64,000 bases of DNA from the NCBI RefSeq assembly GCF_001577835.2, contig NC_029516.1:79649572-79713571 (forward strand). The letters are read 5' to 3'. Below are positions 35,901 through 44,907 of this stretch, piece by piece; position 1 is the first letter of the stretch; every line of letters begins with the position of its first letter. A program made the translations under genes and the position numbers. This stretch comes from Coturnix japonica (Eukaryota > Chordata > Aves > Galliformes > Phasianidae). Below the pieces are notes generated by a model. That model was not told the origin of the DNA. It saw nothing but the letters and a program-made list of their open reading frames with translations, and made no database searches.

Positions 35901-38900
35901 AGGAAAGCTACTCCAAAGAATAATAGTGCCTGCATCTTTTAGTGGCTTCTTTAATATAGCAAGGTCTGATAGGTTTTTGTTTCGTGTTAGCAAATTTATC
36001 TGAATTGGTTTTTATTTTAATTATATAGCACTTGTTGAGGACTGATTGCAAGAGTGGAATTGAGATCATCTGCAACACTGAAAAAGAAGGGAAGACTACC
36101 TTAGCCTTACAACTATGTGAATCGTTCCTAGTCCCACAGCTCCAAAATGGGGACATGTATTGTATATGGTAAATACTTTACTTCTGGTGAAGCCGCTCAG
36201 CAGATAAATGCTTATTGCTGAAATGAAATTTGTCTGACTTTGATTTATAGCTCAGGTTTAAAATACCAGATAAAAACATTCTAACTTGACCTGTGGATGT
36301 TTCTTGTACTTCAGTTATTCCTGTTGTCTTTTCATGCAGTCCTGTACAGTGGTATTCTACATAGCGTGTAACACTTGTCTGCTTCAAAAGAACAGAAAGA
36401 TGAGTCTTCAGGTTCTTTTGGCTGCAAATACCTACAAATATGGCATTTATTATTGGCAAAGTGTAATAGTATTCAGCCTACTGGTGATGCAAGTATTTTC
36501 CTGTCCAGCTAGTTAGATGCCAGTTAATGCTTACAGTATCTAAATTGTGGTATGTCACAATTGTATCTAAAAAGAATATATGATTCTGAAAATGTGCTAT
36601 TGATTATATGAAGTTGTACTTCAAAAACAAAGCCACAATGTAATATAATTTTCTAAGAAAGGCTTGAGTAAGAATGTCTTTGTATTCAGTACTACAGTTT
36701 GATATTTGAATACTTTTGTTGCTACTGAGAATTTTCTGAAGAAGAGTCAAAACTAATTTTATCATTCCCAGAAATGAAAGATGTCAGAGGGAAGGTAACT
36801 CTTATGCTTAGTTTGAACAATTTCTTTACCTGATGTAATGTCTGTATGACATTTTTTCTGACTGTGTAGTTGAAACAAAAAGGCTTAGTCTACAAGTATC
36901 TACAGTTTTCAGTCAAAGAAGATGAAATTATTGATTTGCGTAACAAATGTTTAAATGGAGTCTAGAATTTATAAAGGCTTCTTGTTCTTCCAGAAGTAAG
37001 GGAACTGAGATGTAAGATACATCTTTTTCTAGAAGAAGTAATGAAGACCAGATATGATTAAACAAATGTTACTTCATTAATTTTACTGAAGCTACTGGAT
37101 AAATAGTCGATTACACTGAATCAAAACCTTTGGAAACTGTTGACATAAATTAATAATATACTGGCAATACCTGGTTATTCTCTGTCATCTATCTCTGTCC
37201 AGAAAAAGCTGGCTGTGGCTATCCCTGTAGGGCAGATGAATTTAAATCAGAAATAAGCGTTTAGCTTGTCTGAACCCAGTGCTAAAGTTTAAAATGTAAT
37301 ACAGCATTGCTGATTGCTGCCCAAATGCTGCATCCTCTGAATCTTTATTAGGAAATTTTTGCACGTAACTTATGAGTTACATGGTTAATGCTTTCAGTTT
37401 CAGGAATTCAGATTTTTAAGAAATGTATTGTAAATATTGGCACTAAGCCTGATTCTTTTTATGCCTTCTGTTGTCAGAACAAACACATTAGCCTTGCTCC
37501 TACCTAGTTGATTTATAGATTTTATAACATCTGTTTTGGAAATTAAAAACAAAATGTTGGTCTTTACCTTAGATAAAGTGGATATCAGTAATGAAATTCT
37601 GAACAAGAGTAGGCTACAGTACTGTTGAACATGTTTATCAAAAAACCAATACTAGCTTCTTCTAGTATTTTAATCTTCTGTTCAGAATATAAAACATAGT
37701 GATCTTACAATGAGTTTTGAGCAGTTGTGTCTATTCAGGTGGAATAACTGGTTCTCTACAGATGTTGAGTTATAATGATTGCATACAAAATAAGAGAAAA
37801 CTGCTTAGTGCTTAATGGTTAATGTAAACTGGGACAAAGCTATGAAGCAGTTAAGTGTGACTGAACTGTTGGTCAAGTTTTGGAAAAAGTTGGAGTCAGG
37901 TTAACCCACATCATGTGTTTTTCCCCAGAGTGGAGATTCATGTCTTCAAGCTTAGCACAAGTCATTTTACTTTGTTTGGAACTGAAGGTCTTGCAGATCT
38001 AACAGCAATCACTGCCAGCAGAGATAAGATACCAAAATAGATTAGAAAGCTGTAAATAGCAGGTATCTGCTATTGCTTCTTGTGATGTACTCTGTATAAT
38101 CTTTGAGCTGAAACCATTAGTTCACAGATGAAGATGGACTTTAAACAGCTCTGTCTACTGTTGTCTATGTTGAGATGATCTATGTCATCAATGTTTTTCT
38201 GAAGTGAAAGCATACATGTAAGCTGCTCAGAAAAAAACAAAACAACTGTGGTAGGTCTTGCTTAGAATTGTTTGTATATAGGATTGTTGATCAGAGATCA
38301 GTCTGTAATGACACGATTGGCTTTCTTGTATCAAAAAGTGATGTACCCTCAGGAAGACAGAATTTTGTTGGGATAGGAATAGCAGAATGGCCTGCATGCT
38401 CTGCAAAGCAGTCTCTAAATCCTGTTTTGGCTGTTTACGATTAATTCATGTTCATTAAGTTGAGGAACTCTTTTCTGTATTTTCATTCAGTCTATGGCTT
38501 TTATCCAAATCACTAAAACTGCCTAACTGTTCAGTATGTTCATTTTGGTAAAATATGCAATTTATACTCAAGGAAAGACAGACTTTCCACTTACCAACAG
38601 TGGAAAATGTTTTAGGTTAGCTGGAGTAGGGCAGGCTCAGCCACCCTCTTACGTCACTAATGGAAACACACAGTGCTTTTGGTATAGTATAGTGTGTTGA
38701 CTGTCTGGAATACCCAGTTGATCTGTGAAAATGACAATTTAAATTGCCCTAGGCAAATTAATAACAGTTTAGGCATGGGCAGTAGTGCTATTTTGGTTAT
38801 CGTGCCTAAAAGTTTCAAGAATGTCATCAACTGTTCATGCTATATTATATATATAGTATAGAAGCAAGTAATAAAAATAACCCAAAACCTGCCCTCGCTA

Positions 38901-41701
38901 CTTTGTAACATCATTTGCATTGTCGTCAGTGCCATAGAAATGTCCCATGTGCTGTTGATTTCAGTGTTAATTAAACTTCATATGAAAAGTATATAAGTAG
39001 TTGAAATGGAGTCCAATCAGAAGTTCAGGACTGATTTAATCCATAACAATTATGAAAGTCAGAAATGTGCCTGAGAAGCAGAAGCCTCCATGTCTACGCA
39101 GGAATAAGTCTAAAATATTCCTTATCACGATCTGGCCAAACGATGGTAAAACTGATATAATGACTTGCTCTTAACCTATGGAGCTGTTCCTTCTTTCAGT
39201 TTTCTCCATTCCTTTTTCAGTTCTTTTCTTGTGTCAGGCCTTCATGCTTGTCTGAACAAATCCTATGCTGCTTAAACCACTAGTCTGTCTGAAAAGCAGT
39301 TTTGAGTTTTCCCTGGATTTAATATTGAAATAGCTTACTCTGAATTGGTATGAAACAAAGCAGAGAAGAGTCAAGAGCAGTAGCTGCTAATTCAGTTCAG
39401 CATTAATAAACAGCGAGTTTAAATAATTACTAAACAGCATCCTTAGCAAATATGTTCTTTCTTGTACTTATGGTTGAGACTTGACTGATATTTTTTTTTT
39501 TAATGGATGATTTGATCTGCAAATACTGCTTAACATGTCAGACAGAACTATAGAGCTGTTCTTAATCTAAAAACAAAGTCAGTGTTCTGACATAGTCAGT
39601 TCTGTCACTTCTCTACAGGCAGATGTTGACCACTCTAAGATAAGCTTAATCTTAAAAAGTGTGTCTGATTTATATCTGACACAGACTACAGACTCTTGAA
39701 TATCAGCCAAGGATTTTGTCAGTGACTGTTTGCATCTTTTGAGGGAGGAGGCTGATAAAAGAAAGAAGTTATCTTCCTTCAGAGGATGAAAGTCAATTGC
39801 TCGCCTTTTTTCATCATAACGTTATGATGGGAATTTCAGTGTAGCATCAGGTCCTGTGTGAAATCTTTGAGGTGCCAACTTTCCATATAACTAAGAGCTA
39901 GATTTGATTGTAAAAGTCTCTGAATTAAAGAATGTAGAATTAATTACAGGATGTAGAGTTCAGTCAGCTTTATCTTATAGACTGAACACATTACCTATTT
40001 AAGAGCTCTGCTACAGGGGTCTAATGATATGTTCTTACATTTCCTTGTATCAGTTAGAAATATTGTTTGACTTGAATGATAGATGTGTGAATAGTGATGA
40101 AGCCTGATATTTCCCTGTAGCTGCTATTGGTTAGGAAGACTGATGACAGCAAACAAAAAAGAAAACTTACTGTAAATAACTGGAGAAGACATTTCTTGTC
40201 AACAGTCTGTGTTACTGACTGCATTTTGACAGTAGTCTTGTTTTCCACATTTTACATTCCACTTGCTTTCCCGGAGGATTCCTCATTGTTGCAGTGAACA
40301 TAATTTAATCCCAAAACATAAACTGTGCAGATTGATGTGTGCTGCCTGTGGTGTTAAGGGCTGGGTACTGTAGCATCTGATTAGCATCTGCAGTTCTCTG
40401 ATACTATACTGAATACATTAATGTTGTTGCATACTTAATTGGCTGAGTGATAGGAGATACCCCGAATGCTTTAACAAAGTAATTAACTTTTGTTTTCCAT
40501 TATGCACTTTGTATATAGTCGTGGTGTCAATTAGATTGGTTTTAAGCCCTTAAATACAAATTTAGGTGCAGAATTTGCAACTCATTGCTCTTTGCAACCT
40601 GTCATACTTAGTGATGGGCTTCTTTTAATACTCAGCGTAATTGAAGTATTCTGTTCTGTGCTTATAGGGACCTGATCTTCATTTGGAGTAAACTGCAGCT
40701 GAAATCTAACCCCTCAAAACAAGTATTTGTTGACCAGTGCTACCAGCTTTTAAGAATTGCTACAAATGTCAGAGTAATTTTCCCTTTCATGAAAGTAATT
40801 AAGGATGAAGTAAGTTCTGTTTTTTGTTTACTTCTTTACTCTTTCCCTCTATGCTTTGTGTTACAAGTAAACAGAAGTAATGTTGATGTTTCTGTAGATG
40901 TGAAGAAGGGACAGGGAAGGGCATTAAATTAAAAGCTTTGTCAGGTTCTCAAATGTGTCAGCATCAATTTTGTCTTTGATCTACTGTGTGTTTTCATGAC
41001 GTATTTCTGACTCAATTGTGTCAAGTAAGATTTCTTTCCTTTTAGACCTCAGAAAATTTGAGGAATGGTGTTCTGTATAAACATACGTGGAAGCTGCTTA
41101 GAAATACATGGAATAAATGTGAAAGATGGGTGGTGGTTTTTTTTGTTTTTTTGTTTTCTTCCCACTCTGTGTATTGTTGTTTGTTTTTTTTCTTTTAGCC
41201 AGGAAACAGGACTTCTATGCCATTGTATCTGCCTTTCACTCTTGTTAAGTTCTGAATCCTCCCACAATTTCTAGCCAAATGTGAAGTAATGCTTAACATA
41301 ACAAAAATGAAGGAAGAGCTAGACTAAGATGGGAGAAAACATGATTTTGTTTCAGAAAAATATGCTATATTTCTTGCTTTACATGTTTTGTGCTCTTTAT
41401 GAACACCTGTGGAAACAAAAAAGAGAAAGCATAATGTGTAACCCTTTGTGCATGGGAGTCTCAGCTAATTCTAAACACACTGATTTTTTATCATATACTT
41501 GATTGAACACAGTTTCTTTGTATTCTGTTCCCTAAACATTTGCATAAATGAATTATAAATTATTTCATCAGGGTTAATGTTCTGAAATTCTGAATGCAAT
41601 GATTTGCTGTTATTCAAGATTTTAATCCTACTATGTGTTCTAAAATGCTGCTAGTGACACGAATAACTTGATGTAGTAGTTTTAGAAAGTTGACTTTAAA
41701 A

Positions 41702-41733
<32 letters not shown>

Positions 41734-44700
41734 ATAAGTACATTTTAACACACATATATATGGGTGGATATTAAGCTTTAATGCAGCTCTTCTTACTAGT
41801 ATGCCATATGTTGTGTAGTATGTTTTCTGACCATGCCTCACAATTGTAAGCTTCTGGGGGATCCTCAGCCTAGAGTATAGAAAGGGAATTCTGCACATTG
41901 GAAGGATATCTTGTCAATTCTGAAAATTCAGGCCTGTAAAATGCTTCAGTATGGGCTGTTACAGCTTCCTTGGTGGTCGCTGTTGAAAATCAAAGGCAAT
42001 ATTTTACAGCTTAACACTCTGCTGTTGGTATTTGGGCACTGTTTATTCTAGTTCCCCCTCACACTCACCGACCGTACGTCAGACTTCTTTAGATTTGACT
42101 TTTGATATGTAGACTTCAATGCGCCTATGAGGAAGATTATGATACTATGTAAAATTATTTCTTTTCTGCAGGTTGGTGAGGATGGTCTTCAGATATGTGT
42201 TGAGATATGTGGATGCGCCCTTCAGTTGGACCTCCGTGAAGACCCCACTATGAAAAGTCTTATTTACAAAGCAATTGCTCACTTTCTGCCAAATGACTTG
42301 GAGATCCTCAGAATTTGTGCGCTTTCGATCTTTTTTCTTGAGCGTACTTTGGAATCTTACTACACCGTTGAACATTTATATAAATGTGCAGATGAGGAAT
42401 ATAATGAATGCACTAGTTCTGTTCAAAACCGTGTACGTTTTGAATTGCTTCCTATTTTGAAAAAAGGTTTGTTTTTTGATCCTGAGTTTTGGAATTTCTT
42501 GATGATCAAGCAGAACTGTTTAGCTTTATTGGAGGATAAAGCCTTTGCTGGCTTAAGTGAAACTACACTGGAAAACTCTACTGCAAATGTAGAGAAGTTA
42601 ACAGAGTATAGGGCTATGAGTGAGGAACATGTCTGTTCAACAGATGTAGGCAATGGGGAACTTGACACTGACGACCTCTCTGAAGCCCAGTCCAAAGGTA
42701 ATGCCAAAAAGAACCACGAAACTCATGAAGCATCTAAAATGTTAGATAATACTGTACCAAGACACCGCTGTGTGATATGCAACAAGGAATTCTTTGGTGA
42801 TCACATTGTGAAACATGCACAAGCTCACCAGAAAAAGGGCAGTTTTTCTTGCGTACTTTGCAACAGAAAATTCAGGCAGAAAGGACTTATGCTAAAGCAC
42901 TTAAGGAACCATGTCAGAAAGATAGAAAGGCAACATCTTGCTGCAGTCCTTGAGGCCAGTAAGCAGGCTCAGATTTGTAATGAACTAGAATGTTCTGATG
43001 TTTGTCCCTCCCTTGAAAATGGGGGCTCTGTTGGTTCTAAAGAGGATGAACGAGAGATTGCAACAGTTCCAAGTGCTGACGTGGAACAGGAGAAGGCTGA
43101 ACAGGTATTCAGTGCAGTGGAAAACCATCTCAGTGACCAGGACGATGTTACTGAAAATAGTAGTTGTGACAGCTGCTTTAATAATGCTCCTGATGCTTTA
43201 AGTACAGAAAGCTTGCCTGAAGATGATGAGAACTCCAGTAAAGAGTCACCTATTTTGCATAAAGTGAATGGAGCTTTTTCTCCCCAAAAATATATAGATG
43301 CTATGGATCAAGAAGGAAGCTTGAAGTGCCCTGCTAATGGTTGTGCCAGAGTGTTTAAAAAGATTCGATTTCTCAATAAGCATGCAAGAAAAGCTCATCC
43401 AACTGATTTGAAGGTACAGGAACATATAATGAAATGGAATAAAGGAAAATGTCGGTTCTGTCAGAGAAAATTTGCTGATTCCCAACATTTTATAGACCAC
43501 CTGAAGAGACATGTGTATCCAAATGTTTACTTTTGTTTACACTTCAATTGTAATCAGAGATTTAAGCTGTCAACTGAGCTAGCAGAGCATACAAAAAGTC
43601 ATAATGTTTTTAAAGCTCAGTGCAATTTTGCAGAGTGTTGTGAGCTTTTTGAGGAGCTTCCTTTGCTGTATGAACATGAGGCTCAGCATTACTTAAGTAA
43701 AGCGTCAGAGTGTTCAGAAGATGCCAGTGAAAAGGATTCTTCAGATGACCCTTCAGAACATGGTAGTTGCCATGGTGATGATGAATCTGTTAATGAAAAA
43801 GAAACTGTAGATCTACCGATTCCAACTTGGAAGTCAAGGAAGGATTCTACAGAACCAAAGACATATATTCAAAGTATTGAGAAGAAAGCAATTAATGTAA
43901 TGCAGAATGGAAATGAAAGTTCATCTGAGGGCACTGCAACGGTTTTGATAGACCAAAAGGCACCTGTTTTACAGCCAAATTCTGAAAACTGTACTGTTAG
44001 TGACCAACTAGTCAATGGGCACAGTGACCCAAATCAAACGTCATCAAAGTCATCAGAAACACCTTTGAACAGAGTGGTAGATGAAACAAGGACAGAGAAT
44101 GGGTCGGTGTTACCCGTTTTACAGAATTCTCACGATACAACACAAAATAATGCTGCTCCGTCACAACTACCTTCTAAACCAAATCAGACAACGGAAAACA
44201 CTTCATATGGTGTCATCTTAACAAAACCATATGTTAGACCCTTGCCTCCAAGTTATCTTGATGAACGATACATTAGCATGCCAAAACGTAGAAAAATGTT
44301 GACTGATAAAGCAGATGCTCATTCAGAACAAGATAAATGTTGTAGTAAAACAACAGAAAGATTTAGATGTGGCAACTGCTTGACCATCTACTGTAATTCA
44401 GAAGCACTTGAGGCTCATCTTGCACAAAAGAAATGTCAGACGCTCTTTGGATTCGATTCAGATGATGAAAGTAAGTTACAATTCTTCTGGCTCTGTTTGT
44501 TTGGAGGCAAATACCAAACAGATAGTGGTTCTTGTAAACAGGCTGTCTGATGGACCAGAAATGGCACATACCATTTGTAAGCAGTTGTAGTATGATAGAA
44601 TTTAGAGCAAGGAAGGTCACTCACGACAATAGTGACCTGAACTTTGGAGCACAATATTGCACTAAACTGGAAGTTCAGATTATATGTGCTGTCTACAATA

Positions 44701-44907
44701 AAAAGAGGTGATGAAAATTGGTAGGCATCTTTTATGGAAAAGACTTCCTATAAAACAGAGAAAAGAATTATATATTTTATTATTTTTTTTATGCAAGTTC
44801 AAAGCTACACATGTAGGAAAATGTGAGTCATATTCCCAGTGTAGGAATGATTTACATTGAGAACGAAACAAGGATTAACCTGTGTATTCTATTTTGCAGG
44901 TGCCTGA
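11444..44907 (+). CDS. ZNF654: ZNF654, C2H2 zinc-finger protein of the RLF/ZNF292 family (nine coding exons)
   Basis: Join 11444-11575, 20589-20734, 28103-28184, 30865-31000, 35045-35247, 36029-36168, 40668-40809, 42172-44470 and 44900-44907. All introns are GT-AG and the phases agree throughout, giving 1095 residues plus stop. Residues 1 to about 480 form the helix-rich N-terminal region shared with RLF and ZNF292. A low-complexity acidic linker follows. C2H2 fingers begin near Cys 527, 554, 713, 754, 782 and 811. A last finger near Cys 1060 has Cys in place of the final His (H..KKC). The protein is presumably a nuclear DNA-binding factor; its molecular role is poorly known. The start is chosen for its [10 protein letters not shown] context and CpG-island position. 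The neighbour CGGBP1 is divergent. The C terminus (…DDESA) depends on the 44470/44900 junction; see the separate notes. Confidence 0.93.
11846..11906 (+). repeat. TATC tetranucleotide microsatellite
   Basis: About 15 uninterrupted TATC/CTAT units, 270 bases after the ZNF654 exon 1 donor. Likely length-polymorphic. Confidence 0.97.
17809..18185 (+). repeat. Unidentified interspersed repeat R1, left copy
   Basis: This roughly 375-base block is repeated in reverse orientation at about 23551-23905. Landmarks are CAGTAGATGCC at the left, ATGGTTCATGCTTGCCAACC near 17943 and GATGTACTGTGATTCTGAG at the right end. Both copies happen to keep a 74-codon open frame starting [12 protein letters not shown] with only about ten differences, but I see no domain in it. 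The family is not recognised. Confidence 0.75.
18264..18590 (+). repeat. Unidentified LTR-like repeat R2, left copy
   Basis: A second copy lies in the same orientation at about 23022-23335. Shared landmarks are CACCCAGGGAAAGGACC-type sequence, GTGTGACCAGAAGGGG and CTCTTAGACCCCATTTAAGG, a TATA-like core. Composition and layout suggest a solitary long terminal repeat of an old endogenous retrovirus, but no internal virus genes are present and the family is unnamed. Confidence 0.5.
19640..19822 (-). repeat. Unidentified interspersed repeat R3, left copy
   Basis: Reverse complement of a block at about 22630-22800. Shared landmarks (sense) are GACAGAAAAAGCATA, TTACAGCCAG and AGAAGCAGAAG followed by ATGTGGACTAGCT. 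The copy carries a run of about 20 A on the plus strand (about 19708-19728). Family not recognised. Confidence 0.7.
20276..20310. repeat. Perfect 13-bp hairpin
   Basis: GTAACATAGTAGT at 20276-20288 is exactly complementary to ACTACTATGTTAC at 20298-20310, with a 9-base loop. It lies 279 bases upstream of ZNF654 exon 2. Possibly the trace of a small terminal-inverted-repeat element, or chance in AT-rich DNA. Confidence 0.8.
20589..20734 (+). CDS. ZNF654: ZNF654 coding exon 2
   Basis: Opens [20 protein letters not shown] and ends in the YVLSSLA region. Length is 146 bases, phase 0 in and 2 out (final TT completed by G of exon 3). Acceptor TTAG, donor TT|GTAAGT. Part of the helical RLF-family N terminus. 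It lies between two inverted repeat pairs. Confidence 0.92.
22441..22628 (+). mobile_element. CR1 LINE internal 3'UTR fragment
   Basis: Matches sense CR1 from the TCTGGAGAAGAGAAGGC region to the AATGGTTTTACATTAAA region. The 3' end is missing and the R3 repeat follows directly. Confidence 0.75.
22630..22800 (+). repeat. Unidentified interspersed repeat R3, right copy
   Basis: Inverted partner of 19640-19822. It starts at GACAGAAAAAGCATA, which here is followed by a short AAAAGCATA duplication, and ends near GTGGACTAGCTTTAG. Confidence 0.7.
23022..23335 (+). repeat. Unidentified LTR-like repeat R2, right copy
   Basis: Direct partner of 18264-18590, sharing GTGTGACCAGGAGGGG and CTCTTAGACCCCATTT. 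ZNF654 exon 2 lies between the two copies and no virus genes do. They are therefore independent insertions or solitary terminal repeats, not the two ends of one element. Confidence 0.5.
23551..23905 (-). repeat. Unidentified interspersed repeat R1, right copy
   Basis: Inverted partner of 17809-18185. The plus strand begins TCAGAATCACAGTACATCAC and passes GGTTGGCAAGCATGAACCAT near 23764. The 74-codon open frame is kept on the minus strand (23559-23783). Confidence 0.75.
23938..26490 (-). mobile_element. Long antisense CR1 LINE with ORF2 remnants
   Basis: This is the longest CR1 in the window, about 2.5 kb of a roughly 4.5-kb element, inserted antisense in ZNF654 intron 2. On the minus strand, endonuclease sequence with the [10 protein letters not shown] motif lies at 25688-25912. 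Reverse-transcriptase N-terminal sequence (e.g. [20 protein letters not shown], then [12 protein letters not shown]) lies at 24886-25419, and a late ORF2 piece ([10 protein letters not shown]) at 24101-24421. The catalytic-core portion of the reverse transcriptase between these pieces is largely missing. Several frames are needed to read it, so it is dead. The last ~250 bases of the 3' end are absent and R1 abuts there. The upstream part (about 26100-26490) matches CR1 5' sequence as I remember it. Confidence 0.85.
26541..26785 (+). mobile_element. CR1 LINE 3' fragment
   Basis: Sense CR1 3' end with a T-run near 26578. GAGAAGCTGTGGTGCCCCAT near 26623 is followed by the ACTAAATGATCTATAAGGTC end and CTTCTGTGACTGTG tail-like 8-mers. 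It lies head to head with the preceding antisense CR1. Confidence 0.75.
28103..28184 (+). CDS. ZNF654: ZNF654 coding exon 3
   Basis: 82 bases encoding [20 protein letters not shown] and DILGSIQ after completing the Leu split with exon 2. Acceptor is a T-run ending TTTAG; donor CAG|GTAGTG; ends in phase 0. Confidence 0.92.
29305..30108. mobile_element. GalluHop-type mariner, non-autonomous, interrupted by CR1
   Basis: The left end, ATAGGTCACTCTGAAAGTAA, and the right end, TTACTTTGGAGCTGCCTTTGTAT, are imperfect terminal inverted repeats flanked by TA, as expected of Tc1/mariner elements. Internal sequence (e.g. CTGAAGTGCACCACCCATCA near 29571, and GGGCCAACATAATAAAACAG near 30060) matches the chicken GalluHop element as I recall it. 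Without the inserted CR1 it is about 570 bases, too short for a transposase gene, and no transposase frame is seen. Confidence 0.75.
29689..29922 (+). mobile_element. CR1 LINE 3' end nested in the mariner
   Basis: Full CR1 3' end from CAGCATAGGAAGTTCCACAC to the ATTCTGTGATTCTG tail. It splits the mariner, so it is the younger insertion. It is close in sequence to the CR1 end at 49134-49276, suggesting the same subfamily. Confidence 0.88.
30865..31000 (+). CDS. ZNF654: ZNF654 coding exon 4
   Basis: 136 bases encoding [20 protein letters not shown], then [10 protein letters not shown] and on to KPVSQEL. Phase 0 in, 1 out. Acceptor TTGTAG; donor TTAG|GTACTC, a slightly weak donor. Confidence 0.92.
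31001..35044 (+). other. ZNF654: ZNF654 intron 4
   Basis: A 4.0-kb AT-rich intron. A T-run of about 22 lies near 32310-32331. No interspersed repeat or further exon recognised. Confidence 0.75.
35045..35247 (+). CDS. ZNF654: ZNF654 coding exon 5
   Basis: 203 bases encoding [20 protein letters not shown], then [15 protein letters not shown] and on to [11 protein letters not shown]. Phase 1 in, 0 out. Acceptor TACAG; donor GAG|GTATTG. Confidence 0.93.
35248..36028 (+). other. ZNF654: ZNF654 intron 5
   Basis: A 0.8-kb AT-rich intron with nothing recognised. Confidence 0.75.
36029..36168 (+). CDS. ZNF654: ZNF654 coding exon 6
   Basis: 140 bases encoding [20 protein letters not shown], then [20 protein letters not shown] and GDMYCI. 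The final TG is completed by G of exon 7 as Trp. Acceptor TATAG; donor ATATG|GTAAAT. Confidence 0.92.
36169..40667 (+). other. ZNF654: ZNF654 intron 6
   Basis: A 4.5-kb AT-rich intron. Short open frames occur on both strands without family signatures, and no interspersed repeat is recognised. Confidence 0.75.
40668..40809 (+). CDS. ZNF654: ZNF654 coding exon 7
   Basis: 142 bases encoding (W)[19 protein letters not shown], then [20 protein letters not shown] and FMKVIKDE. Acceptor TTATAG; donor GAA|GTAAGT, strong; ends in phase 0. Confidence 0.93.
40810..42171 (+). other. ZNF654: ZNF654 intron 7
   Basis: A 1.4-kb intron. It has an A-run followed by an AT dinucleotide repeat at about 41700-41733. 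The long frame of the next exon extends back into this intron to 42127, but the acceptor TTCTGCAG sets the exon start at 42172. Confidence 0.8.
41699..41733. repeat. A-run and AT dinucleotide microsatellite
   Basis: About 12 A followed by about 11 AT units in ZNF654 intron 7. Confidence 0.9.
42172..44470 (+). CDS. ZNF654: ZNF654 coding exon 8, zinc-finger exon
   Basis: This large 2299-base exon encodes residues 328 to the first base of codon 1094. It contains the end of the helical domain and all the fingers. Finger pairs are [11 protein letters not shown]…H..H and [11 protein letters not shown]…H..H, then four fingers from [12 protein letters not shown] to [12 protein letters not shown], and a C-terminal [11 protein letters not shown] finger ending H…KKC. 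Fingers three, five and six have the long C-x4-C or similar spacing typical of RLF-family fingers. Linkers are rich in Ser, Glu and Asp. A single huge finger exon is characteristic of this family. Donor GAAA|GTAAGT. Confidence 0.95.
44471..44899 (+). other. ZNF654: ZNF654 intron 8
   Basis: A short 429-base intron with the strong donor AAA|GTAAGT and acceptor TTTTGCAG. If it is retained, translation continues for 27 codons beyond the donor and stops at 44550, giving an alternative C terminus. Confidence 0.7.
44900..44907 (+). CDS. ZNF654: ZNF654 coding exon 9, last two codons and stop
   Basis: Joining A at 44470 to GT at 44900-44901 gives Ser, then Ala (GCC) and TGA at 44905-44907, so the protein ends DDESA. 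The same exon in another frame (from 44901) reads as a degenerate zinc finger. Confidence 0.7.

Noticed and set aside
42127-42171. ATG at 42127 as start of an independent 807-residue zinc-finger gene
   Set aside because: The first 15 codons lie upstream of a strong acceptor (TTCTGCAG), and the upstream exons join in frame, so this is exon 8 of ZNF654.
42423-42707. Minus-strand frames across ZNF654 exon 8
   Set aside because: Shadows of the real coding strand, which has homology and correct splicing.
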